Of a stretch of DNA of 64,000 bases, positions 1 through 12,195 are shown piece by piece (position 1 is the stretch's first letter; each line of letters starts with the position of its first letter). Location: positions 158,089,160 through 158,153,159 of the forward strand of contig NC_061115.1 of NCBI RefSeq assembly GCF_002878395.1, given 5' to 3'. The notes under the pieces were generated by a model that worked only from the letters and a program-made list of their open reading frames with translations, was not told the DNA's origin and did no database searches. Made by a program: the position numbers and the translations under genes. This DNA is from Capsicum annuum. Taxonomy: Eukaryota > Streptophyta > Magnoliopsida > Solanales > Solanaceae.

Positions 1-278
1 CGCAAAGAAAATTTAAAATCCTCTCCTTTATTATATTCCTAGGTTGACTCCTTCTCTTAAAAATACTCTAAGAAAACCCCCACTTTTCTAACCATGAGAT
101 TATATAGACCAAGTTTATAAGGGCAGTTTTGAGTTACAACTGGAGGGAACCCAACATTGAAAGACATTTAGCACTCACAGAATAACTCTCTCCTCTAAAT
201 AGCTTTATAGTTTGTCTACGAGGTAGGTTATGGTTTATTTATCATAGTAATTGGACTTAATTTAGATTCATATAGTTT
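1..278. other. Unclassified non-coding sequence
   Basis: I see no coding potential, LTR end, primer-binding site or terminal inverted repeat here. It is the flank into which the solo LTR beginning at 279 inserted. Confidence 0.5.
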
Positions 279-2659
279 TGCCACGACCCGAAGCTACCCC
301 TAGTTGCGACAACGGTGCTTACGACCACCTGAGCCACAAGTTAACCCATGAGATGGTACCTGATGTAAGCACTGAGTAATACTGTAATATAATACATGAG
401 TGGAAGATGCATTGATAAGGTACTGTAAAACTGAATACTAGAATACAAAACAAAACATATCTAAAATATCTGATAAAATACTAAAAACCAAACTGTCTAT
501 CTGAAACAATTGTTAATAATGAAATAACTGACTGACTGTCTAACTGATTGTGTCATTGTCTAAAACCCTCTAACTGCTTGAGGAGTTGATAGGACAAACC
601 CTAACTAACTCTGACTGACTGAATATAAAGAAGTACTGAAATAACTGAGATAAATATATCATGTCCTCGATGGATAAGGAATCACCACTATTACTGTTGA
701 GTAATATTGAGATGTCTAAGAATGGTCAAGAAATTGAGCATCCGAACCTATGTTATAAGACAACATAGCACAAAAAAATACTACGGTCAATATTTTGAAT
801 AAACTAGTATATAAGATATGGACTGGCTGAAATACATGACATAATTGAGCATGAATGCATAAATATAAAATATCTGAGAATGCAAGACTAAGCATAAATA
901 TGATTCTAAGATAATCTATTATCTGAAAGACTGAAATTTGTATAACTGAATAACTAAAAATCTGTATGCTTTTGTCAAGCAAACCTGAGCTGAGACATAT
1001 TGAATATTGATTAACTGGTATCTTTATACTGATTAATTGATATTTTAATACTGATCATGTAATACTGAATTAAACTTAGTCTGAATAACTAGACTGAAAC
1101 TGTGGGAGGTATCATGTAACCGACATGCCTAATCTGAGCTAATCGGGGTCGAACCTGTAACCCCAGTTGAAAGAGTGTCAGTACCGTGCCACGAGTACTA
1201 ACACTGGCTATGTGGATCCACTAAACTGGTGTCCCGAGGGACTAAGGAGTCACCCTCTACTGGTAGGTGCTCTCATGAGATATGTGTCAACCCTCAACTA
1301 GCAGGTAGACATCTCAAATCTACGCTGGCTATGTAATTCTATAACTCAAAGATTGCTACTAAGGGTCACACCCTCTACTAATAGGTAAGACCCCATCCCT
1401 GGGTTCGCTCGATGCTAAATCCTACTCCTAACTGAATTGACACTGTTACTGAACTAAACTGAATTCACTGAACATAACAACTGATATTACTTATCATGAT
1501 CATAACATCTAAGTAAATGGTAATATTCATGGTTTAACTAAAATTAGTACTTGAAAGATCTGAAGTCATGTAAAACACGTAGGTATGAAGTGTTCATAAC
1601 CCGCCAGCACTGAATGAACATAATTTACAGCAATAAGCATTTAAATTAATAATATGGGATCATGGTTCAAAAATCCAAAAGCATAGATATTTTGTCAAAG
1701 ATGTGAAAATCATAAACTTAAACATGGAAATGTCTTAAACATGGGAAATCAATATGATTACATGGCTAAACTCATAACCGGGGGATTTAACATAAAATTC
1801 ACTTGAATAAGACATGGGAAACTGAAATTTAAAGCATGAGGCAATCTAATCTTTCATAGGATTATACATGGGCTGAAATAAATTTGAATTACCAAGTAAA
1901 AACATGAATTAAGCCCATCTTGAACGTATAAAGTACCATAGTAAAGTAAAAACTCTATAATTTAATTAAGAGAGAAGGGTTTTGGGATCCATGGGTGAAA
2001 GGGACCCATGGATGAATATCCCACATACCTTAAGCTTCTTAAATTGAGAAAGAAACCCTATTCTTGATGCTTTCTTGAAGGTTCTTGAACTTGGGGAGCT
2101 TGAATTCTTGATTACTTGGGGACGAAGGAATTGAATTTGTTCTTAGAAAGGAGGAGGGTTTTCTTGAGAGTGATTTTGAGAGGAAGGGAAAATAACTCCT
2201 TAAATAATGCCCCAGGTCATATTATGGGAGATTTGGGCTGAGGGGGGAAGATGTATTTGCCCTTCACTCATTTAAATCAAGAACTGGATGCAATATCCTC
2301 ACCATGATGTAGTCTTATCGCGGTCGAAGAATTTCCTCACCGCGATGTGATTAGCATAAGGTCAGTAATAATACCACGATATGGGCTTATCACGCTGACC
2401 CACTAATTTCATGATCCAAACATGCCCCAAACCTTGTCTAAAAAATTCAAAACTCTTTCGAGACATACATACATCCCTAAACATGAATTAACTCAAAAAC
2501 CAATGTCTCGACTTTGGGAAAACCAAAATAAAAATCTTCAAAGTTTAGGGATCTTGAAAATAACTAAGTCCCCAACACTTAGTGAAAATTTCAAGCCTTC
2601 AGCCCCTTATGCATACAACTAGAAGCTGAATCAACCTAAGAATATTATGGGGTATTACA
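279..2659 (-). mobile_element. Solo LTR, Ty3/gypsy type
   Basis: In its own orientation this 2.38-kb LTR starts TGTAATACCCCATAATATTC (right edge, 2659) and ends in ..GGGTCGTGGCA (left edge, 279), so it has the usual TG..CA termini. The segments around 330-350 (the complement of the 'gttaacttgtgg' block) and 1080-1400 recur in the other LTRs of the window. No primer-binding site lies to its left and no polypurine tract to its right, so it is a solo LTR left by LTR-LTR recombination. Flanks AGTTT (274-278) and AGTAT (2660-2664) are a plausible 5-bp target duplication with one change. Family assignment rests on similarity to LTRs here that carry gypsy gag. Confidence 0.75.
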
Positions 2660-4149
2660 AGTATGGATAGTATAGTTGGAGTTCTTATTCATTAGACCTT
2701 TGAGCGTGGTGTTTGAAAGGAAGAAAATGATAAAAAAAAATTAATTAGGGTTTAATAATATGGTTAATTATTGTTGCACCCAGTGATGTGATATTCGTAA
2801 AGTGGATGGGTTGAATATTATGGAAAGCTTGACTAGTTAGTGAATAATGGGGCCTATATGCATGGTGTGAGTTAAGTATGGTAAAGAGTGAAAATAGTAT
2901 TAAGCTAGGGTATGTAAAGGGTGATCTTTGAGAACTAGATAGTTCCATCATGCATTGAGGAAGGTTAACATAACATAAATGGGGAGTAGGGGTTAAGAAA
3001 ATCTAAGCGGGTTTTTAGGTGACCTATGAGTGGAATTAAACGGATAGAACAACCTAAGAGGCAATTCAATGGTAGAGAATGTAACAAAATAGTTAAGTAG
3101 GCAAGAGTCATAGACTAATCGGGGTAAGGTTGTAAGGTCAAGTATGAGAATTCCAACAAAAGTATTTAGGGAAGAAGCTTGAGTACAATGTTGGAAACAT
3201 GAATGATATTGATAATATATGTATCTAAGATATATATGGAGCTAAAATTTTATGTCTTTATGCTTATATGTGAAATAGTGATTGTGATTGCACTGGGACA
3301 ATACTTGTGATTATTGGTTGCATTGCATATTCATATATTTTGATGTCGGGGAGGTGAGGTGATGATGATAGTGGTGTTATTATTGAAATCATGATATTCA
3401 TGATGATATGATGATAACGGTGGTAATATTACTTTTGGATCATGATATTCATAATGAGGTTGATAATGATTATGGTATTGATGAGGTTAAGAAGGGGAAG
3501 AGATGATGCACACATCTTGTATACACGAATTCATTCATATGCCTTGATGTTCTATTATGTTTTATGTATTGTTCTTGATTTCTTGAGAGAATCATTCTGT
3601 TGGTAGTATTAACAGAATATAGTAGCACATCGTGAACCCAAAGTATGCCTTAATTCAAGCTTAATGTTAACTATTCTAAGTGTATATTTATGGGAGCATA
3701 TTTTATGGTATTTTCCCTCCCCACACTGTTATTAAATTATAAGTCATGGTTATGGTAAATCTCATGGTGTAATGTAACAGTGAATTACCCAGAAGACCTG
3801 ATCTAGTGTAAGGTAGGAATTTAGAAAACCAAGATAACGAGTTATGAAGGGTAGAAAAGTGTAAGTTAGAGTCGATGGTCAAGAACAAAGATATACAAAA
3901 AAATTAAATGATAGTTCGGTCATAAAGATGTTAAAAGGTGGTGTTAATGAATTCATACACTTAGATTTAGAAATCAAAACTTTACTTGATGTTTTGATTT
4001 CTCCCTATTTGTTATTAATATTTTTTGTTTCTAACCCTGATCGATTGATGATGCATATCAGTACATATGGTTATACTGATGCTCTACTACGATATCTCTA
4101 ATCGGGGATATAGCCATGGTACAGGTCAGTTAGGGTTTCTATAGCAACG
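2660..4149. other. Non-coding spacer between two solo LTRs
   Basis: No reading frame of interest and no recognised transposon end. A GAT-rich stretch at about 3355-3490 is low-complexity. It may be old internal retrotransposon sequence or true intergenic DNA; I cannot tell which. Confidence 0.4.
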
Positions 4150-4368
4150 TGTAATACTCTATACTTCTACCTAGCTTGAAATCGTCCCAAGAATGTTATA
4201 AACTTAATTTGAAAGATGAATTCATTTTGTACATATGTAATTTTTAATATTTTTACTTTTTGTTGAGTAAAAAATTGAATTCTCTTTCCAATAATACCAA
4301 TTTCGTCCAAATTCGGTATAGGAGTAAAAAGTTATGGATGTTTTACCAAGAGCTGTCAAAACTGCCTA

Positions 4369-4600
4369 GGTGCGACGGGCAGGTCGACGGACCATCGATC
4401 TAGCGATGGACCGTCGCCTAGACCGTCGTAACTGAGGCAGTAAGTCAATCTTCTAGCTAATGTGTGATGGACAGGTTGAAGGACCATCGAACTTGTGATG
4501 GACCGTCACCCAAGCCATCGCTACTAAGGCAGTGAGTCCCTATTCTGGCCTAGGTGCGACGGACCATCAAGCCAGCAATGAAACGTCGCACGAGCTGTTG
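4369..4600 (+). repeat. GC-rich tandem repeat inside LTR U3
   Basis: About 2.6 copies of a roughly 92-bp unit built around the core 'ggaccatcga..gatggaccgtc' occupy this block. It is clearly more GC-rich than the surrounding LTR and lies about 220-450 bp from the LTR's own 5' end. Confidence 0.7.
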
Positions 4601-5957
4601 CTGGTCCTGTTCATCAATTTAAAGTCATTTTTAAAAGGGTATTTAGGTCTTTTTCCACCCTTTTTAACCCCTAATTATACCAGACCATAGCCCATAACTT
4701 TATTATTCATCTATAACATCAAATTAGGGTTTCTCTCAAAGATCAATCCTCAAGAACAAAAAACCCTAGGTGTTTAATTCCAAGTCAAGAATTCAAGTTT
4801 TCCTCCATCAATCTTCAAGAAATCATCCACCCAGGTATGTCATGTGTAGATTCATAGGTCCCTTTCACCCATGAAGCTCAAGAATCTCTTTTCAAAATCC
4901 AAGATTTGTGTATTTATGAATGTTCATGATTTAAATTGAATTGAAATGTATGTTCATGATGTTGTGGGGTTTTGATTCATGTTTGAAATTACATATTCCA
5001 ATGATTGACCCTAGGATATTGTGATTTGTATAGTAATCATGATAAACCCTTAAATTTACACGTTGATTGATGTATCCATGATTATTAGATGTGTTGATGA
5101 TTGTATAACCAAAGCATGCTCCCCATGTGTTCGATTAAATGCCTATGTGAAGGAAAAGTGCCATACTAGTATGATAATATGAAATTCCCATTTATGTACA
5201 AGTTTATGCATGTCAAATGTTTGATAAAATATCTTAGTCAATGAGTTATGGATATATGTGTGGCCGTTGTGGTGCTTTAGAACTTATACTTTATGAATTC
5301 TCCAACTTATTGTATAATGGATTGTGATGTTGGTCATGTATTCAAGAAAGTTATGCTTTGTCAGTTTCATGCTATCGAGTCCTGGGGGTACTTGTACCCC
5401 ATAATTAGTTGTGTGCTTAGATCCAGAGTCATGTTTTCAAGATACTCCCAGTTGAGCCATGTTCATAGAAATTCAGTCATTCATGTGACTTAGGAAAACT
5501 CAGTAAACTCAGTAATCTCAAAAACCTCAGAAATTCAGTAATCTCAGTAATATTCCATCAGTTAACGGAACTCAGTTAACTTAGTCCAGTCAGTTTAGTT
5601 AATCATGTTCAGTGTCTATCCAGATGGAAGTAGAAATTAGTATCGAGCAAACCCAAGGATAGGAACCCACCTGTTATATGAGGATGTGATTCTTAGAAGC
5701 AATCTTTGCATTCCAGGACTATATAGCCAGAGTAGGTTGAGACATCATAGCCAGTTATATGAGGGTAGATGAGATGGATTAACCTGTTATATGAGGATTC
5801 CCAACATTCTCACTAAAGTCACCTGTTATATAAGGGTTACTCATAGATTGGCCTTACCAGTGGTGCGGTATTGACACCCTTCCAATTAAGGTTAAAGATT
5901 GGACCCCAACTCAGCTATAATGCGTTATTTGGGGCATGTCGGCTAGATGACTACTTC

Positions 5958-8900
5958 TATAATGCCGCGATTTACTGAATTAGAATGCTACACGGTGCCC
6001 ATGACCCCAAGGGACCACAATCTAACCCATGGTTGATATCTGTACCTGTACACTGCATAATATAGAACATAAATGTGAAATATGTAATACTGTAAGGCCA
6101 TAAGGTTCAAAATGGAATAATCATAACATGAGAATGGGGTATAGAATACCCAAAACAACTGTAATACTATCTGAAATCTGAATATACTAGTCTAAAAAGC
6201 CTCTAACATGATTGTCTAAATAGGGAGTTGATGGGACATGTCCCCAACTAACTTCGACTAGCAAAACTGAACTAAAATAAACCATAACATAAGTAATGAT
6301 CATGCCCTCAAGAGACGAGGACTCACTATTGGAACTCTGACAGCTAAGATTCTACTTCTACTGCTGGTCTGGAAATTGTGTATATGAATCTATGGTGTAC
6401 CAAAGCGCGAATGCATCAGTACAACTGAGAGTACTGAGTATACGAGTGAGGTAGGCTAAATGCAAAAGGTTTGTATGCATGAACAACGCTGACTGATATG
6501 AACGTGAGAACACATACATACATAAGTAACTGCTATTGAACTCATGATGATACTGACTACTGAGTCTGAATACTGACAATATGAGTTTACCGATTCCAAG
6601 GTACTAAATGACTACGTTTACTAATATTGATCTGTGAATCATTAATAAGTGAGGAACTAATACTGTATTACTGAATACTAGGAGACTGATACTTTATTAC
6701 TGATAAAGGAATGATTGTTTCTGGTAGTCTTAATTATGAAAGACTGGTCTAATTGACTGTATCTGACAGTCTTGAAACTGAGTACTGATAGCATGAGTTT
6801 ACTGAAATTTTATATGACTGGTAAATAATTTCTGATAGCTGATATAGATGATAACATGAATGACTATATCTGATAGCCTTGATACTGGATACTGATAGCA
6901 TGGGTGACTATAGCTAACAACCCTAAATCTGATGGAACTATCTGAGTTTTGTACTATATCTGAGCTGACTGTATCTGACAGTCCTGATATTTTGAAGAAC
7001 TATCTGAGTTCTTTTACTAAGACTGAATGACTGACATGCCCCATGTATGCTAATATAGCTCAACTGGGGTCCAATCCTTGCCCTAATTGGAAGGGTGTCA
7101 ATACAGTGCGACAGGTAAAGACAAGCTGTGAGTGACCCTCAAACTGGCAGTGTCCACAAAAGAGAACGGCGGATGTCCGCCTCATCAACCCTCAAGCTGG
7201 CAGTGTTGATGTCTCAACCTATGCTGGCTACATAGTTCTAGAACACAAGGATGACTACTAAGAATCACACCCTCATCTGATAGTGTATGTTTCCATCCTT
7301 AGGTTTACTCGATGCTAACTTCTACTCCCATTTTAATAGACATTGAATATGACTCACTGAACTGATTAACTGAACTGATTAACAGGACTGATAGTGTTGC
7401 TTACCTGAGCTAAGCTAAATTTAATGAGTTCTGTTGACTGAAGGAATACTATGAGATCTCAGGACTGACTGAAAGAACTAAAGTTACTGAGTACTGAGTA
7501 GAACTCGAATGGTATTGAGTTTACTGAATTTTTATTAACTGGCAGAATTACTACTGATGTCTGGTAACTGACTGAGTTCATGAGATTACTGAGATTTCCT
7601 GAGTCACATGACTGACTGAATTCTACTGAGCATGGCTTGACTGAGTATATCGTGACAACATAATATGGCTCTAGGCACACAGCTATATTTTTTGGGTACA
7701 AGTACCCCCAGGACTTGATGGAAGGAAACTGAAACACATGACTGACTTGATCATAAGAATAGAGTCCACAATTCACAATATCATAAGTAGGGGATTTCAT
7801 ACTACACATGGCTATCATATTCTTGATCATGAAAAGGGAATGCATATAACATGTAAATACTTGCATAAATTTAATTTCATGAGCATTCCATATTACAACA
7901 AAAATGCGTAATAATTTGCATGGAAATCATGTTGAACATAAGCATATAACATGGACTAGTCATTTAGGACCTATTATGTCATAAAAGCATGATTTCTAGT
8001 CTCTTAGGTATTTTCACAAACACCTTACTTGCAAATCTTTAGCATAGGTGGATTCATCAAGATTACAAGTATTCAACCACCAATTTCACATGTTTATACA
8101 TCATATACCACCATAGTTTCATACAAACATACTAAGATCCCATCTTGGGCATCATCACATTTCAACAACATGATCATCAACCATCAATATCAAAAATATC
8201 ATAATACATAGTTCAGAAGATGATTTTTTTGAGCTTTATGGATGAAAGGAATCCATAAATCAACACACGCATACCTTAGTTCATGATTCTTGGAAGATTG
8301 ATGAAAAGATTCTTGAAATCAAATCCCTAATTAAAAACCATCTTTCTGTTCTTGAGATAAAATGGAAGAAAATAGTGTATTTTGGTTGAAAATGGGGTTA
8401 ATTCTGTGTTTATGGGTATTATGGGGTGGGAGATGACCAAAATACCCTTAAGAAAAGAGAAAAAGACACAGCTGTCCCTCTGTTGACTGTCTGACAGGCT
8501 GAAGTAAATTGATCATAACTTCTTACTCAGATGCCCAAATTGGATGAAACCAACTACATTGGAAAGAATAATCTCATAGATTTGATTTGATATATAGAAG
8601 CTCTCACAGTTCATTACATACAGGGAGTTATGATCATTTGAGTTGACCCTAAAATACTGAAAAAAACTGTGCAAGCACTGGAATTAGCAGGCGGCGCAGG
8701 CTAATCACCCGGGGCTTCTATTTTGGGCACCCAAACATGCCCTTACGCTACCCCAAAAATTCTAAAACTCACTCGTGATATGCTACGAGATTTCCCGATC
8801 ATAATGCAACTTAAATATTGAAAAACAGATGTCGGAAAGGTCGCCAAATAAATCCCCAAAGTTTGGAGGTCTAAAATAAGACTAAGTGTTGAATCTTGAA

Positions 8901-8985
8901 CACTAAGAAAAAATTTTCTAAGTCTTGGGATATTTCATGGAGCTTTACGAGCTGAATTTGACACGCAATTTTGTGGGGTATTATA
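5958..8985 (-). repeat. 3' LTR of the nested LARD-like element
   Basis: About 3.03 kb. In its own orientation it begins at 8985 (TATAATACCCCAC, so the initial TG has mutated to TA) directly after the polypurine tract and ends at 5958. Positions 5960-7630 align closely with 12196-13900 of the partner LTR. It includes the hairpin-forming GGGTACAAGTACCC at 7694-7707 that recurs in other LTRs here. Confidence 0.75.
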
Positions 8986-11900
8986 ATATCTCCCCCTTGA
9001 AAACATTCGTCCTCGAATAAGACTGACTAAGAGGGGAAGAATGATAAAATAGATTACGTACAAGACATTCACTACTGAGACATGAATTCATGACTGACAT
9101 GACTGAAAACTAAGCATATTATATTGTTTTATGAATGAAGGACTTTGTGCTCTGATGAACTGAGTTTCTCAAAATGAGAATGTATATCTGATGCATAACT
9201 GACAAGCTGAATCCATGCATATCTGATGCATGATTATATGTCTGACATGATACGTGAATGCATGACTAAAAGCATTGACAAGCTGATCACACATATTTGA
9301 TATGTGAATAGAAGACTGAACTGGCTCGTGAACATGCAATTGTAAAAGATACCAAGTTTGAACTAAAAACTGGGCATGGAACTAAATACCAAGTTTGGTA
9401 CTAAAATCTGAACATAAGAAAGAGTAAGTTCAAGAAAGATTGTTACCTTGAACTGAAAATATCGATGAGTCTGAGATCAATTACTTAATATGCAAGAGCG
9501 GGAACATGAGGATGTAACTGAGCCTAGAACATGATACATGAACTGAACTGAGTCTGTAATGCATGACATGGATGGTGTATCATATTGTGGATTAAATTGA
9601 GCCATTGAGTACATGGCTTACTACTGAGTTTTGGATTTAGAAGGTCGGCTCATAAGTAATCCTTCCTCCAAGATAGATTCATCAAAGAAAATGGCATGTT
9701 TGAATTATGAAAGCTCAGGGGCTATAGTGTATCTGCCCCTTGGGACACTATGTCCCTTGAAGAATGCTGACTTGACTGAGATAATGAGGAAAACTGAGGT
9801 CATGCACAAGGCACTTACGAATTGAGTCGTGACTGAATATCTAAAATCTAAAACTGAGACATGATGCATAAACTTAGCTGAACACGAGTGCATAAATACA
9901 CTAACTTATCTGATTAACTAAAGGACTGATAGCTGAATAATGGGTACGAAAGACTGAATTGTACTTAATCTGAATAGCTAGGCTGAGTCCATAGAGTTTC
10001 ATAGGTATAAGAAGGAACGGACGGTGTAACATGAGGTAACTGACCATAGATTTCTTAAAAGCTATATTTTTTGAAAATGTAGGACCAAGCGCATTACATG
10101 AGTTGGAAATATTCCATAGACTGAGGTATGGAAATACCTATAACTGAGTAGCAGATAAATGTATGTTTTGGTCAAGCAAGTTTGAAACCAAACTGGATTT
10201 ATGAGCTGAGCACTGATCTGAAGCTGACATCCTAACTAATGCTATAACTGAAATCCATACTGGTCTTGGGTTTGAATAATTAAATACTGATAACTAAAGT
10301 TTAGACTGATACTGAAGTACTGAATCTTGATAGCTGAGTAACTGATTACTGATAGTCATAGTCTCGTAGGACCGTCTGAGTCCTTTATTGAATATTAATT
10401 AAGGAGCTGACGTTGTATCTGAGGATTAGGGGACGAAACATCGACCCCATGGATTCACCAAAGAATATAAACTGAGAGTATGCATGACACATTATGAATT
10501 TATGTGATTGTTAGGAGCGTAACATGGATCACGAGGACTAAGTATTCTATAGACTGAGATACTGAAGTACTGATAGCTGAGTAACTAGTAACTGAATTGT
10601 TGATAGTTACGTGAGGGGTCCTGACATAAGTCGAGGATCTGAACGTACAACCATACTCTGCACTTTCACAATTTCTAAGTACAACCCCTTGTTATCCAAT
10701 TTCTTGTATACTAATATGACGTTCAAGCCTATCTGCATAACTACACCCTCGTGTAAAACAAGCATGCAACAATTTTTTCTTAACATAAAACATTTACTCT
10801 CCTTCATCTAAGCAACTGCTCATCACTACACTGTTTCACAAGGAGAGGTTTCTGAAGGATTAAATCAGGAGGATCTAAAGTATGAATGAATACTAGCTGA
10901 TCTTGAAACATGACTGAAACTTTGAGAAATAGAATATCAAAAACATGTTTTTTTTTACCATAAAGGTATGAACTGAGAGTATACATGATATAATCTGAAT
11001 TTATCTAATCTATAGGTGCAAAGCATGAGTCATAGAAATTGAGTATACTGTAAAGTGTGATATGTGTACATGAGTCATGAGCTGCATGACCTGAGTTTAG
11101 AGTTTCTATATTCATGGGACATGATTCGTAACACTGAGAAAGCTGGAACTGAACCCCTTATACAGGGAACTGAAGGAGAACATGATCCCATGAAAAGTAC
11201 ATGAAAGTAAGTTGTGTTCATGAAACATGATTCGTACTACAGAGTAAAGTGGGACTCTTTATGCTGGGAATGGAAATCATACATGATTTATGGGGAAAAA
11301 ATAAATGAGCATGGTTTGTGACCATAGAGTTGATATGCAACTCCTGAGTGGGTTTCATGATAGCTGAGGTGCAAAACTCTGTACTGAGATGAGAATAGGT
11401 TGGGAATCGTCTACCCTTACTACTTTTTATTCATACTAGCACTATCACTGGAATTTGAGAGCCTGACTTGGTTACTTGATTTACTATCACATACTTACAT
11501 TCTGTTTGACACCTGCCTGTCTAACTAAACACATCATCTATTGCGGTTTCCTCATATACTACTAACATCACATCCACACTTTTATACCTAATTTTAAGTC
11601 AATAGACTTACATTCTTGCTTGCACTGTTCAAGCCTACTGATTGGTATAACTATCCCCATGAATACATGATCTGATAAATCTGAATAATACTATCCCAAC
11701 TCTACTACTGCTAAGCTTCTGAGTTCAAGCTTCTAACTCTAGGTCTATGCTATCATAGAATTCTGAGAAGGGATCTGATGGCATATCTAGATTTGGGTGC
11801 GATAAGGAGTTCTCATGATCATGAAGAAAATCTGTATAACTTTGGAACAGAACTGGACTAATAGTGTATTGCCAAGTCTGTAGCCAATCCCATAACTGAT

Positions 11901-12195
11901 GGTAGGGGCTATCTGAGAAAGCCCTATCTTTAGGACCTTGAGTTCACTGTTTATGTTACCTTGAAAGTAAGGTAGAGTTGACATGCGTGGAGCATGATAA
12001 GAATCTACATGAGTTTTCTTAGAAAACCTTTCTTTAGCAGGATCTGAGACATAAAAGAAGGGAAACTGTTTCTTAAACACTCATAGCCTCTTGCACATAA
12101 GTGTGGTGCACAACACACGTATGAACCAAACTCTACTAGATGCAGCTTTCAGACTTCCTAGGACACTGTTGAACCTTAGGCTCTGATACCAAGTT
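8986..12195 (-). other. Non-coding interior of LARD-like element
   Basis: Starts (own 3' side) with the polypurine tract complement 'atatctcccccttg' and ends with the primer-binding site. No frame resembles gag, protease, reverse transcriptase or integrase; the small open frames are scattered and unrelated to known domains. Segments around 11340-11500 match 26920-27040 and the start of 31440-32463, so this non-coding interior is shared by several elements in the window. Confidence 0.7.
12178..12195 (-). promoter_or_regulatory. Primer-binding site, initiator Met tRNA
   Basis: The complement reads AACTTGGTATCAGAGCCT, the plant initiator-tRNA-Met type primer-binding site, immediately inside the 5' LTR boundary at 12196. 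It fixes both LTR end and element orientation. Confidence 0.85.

Noticed and set aside
279..2659. CRISPR-like or bacterial content
   Set aside because: The repeats are LTRs and microsatellites; there is no spaced short-repeat array and the gene has spliceosomal introns.
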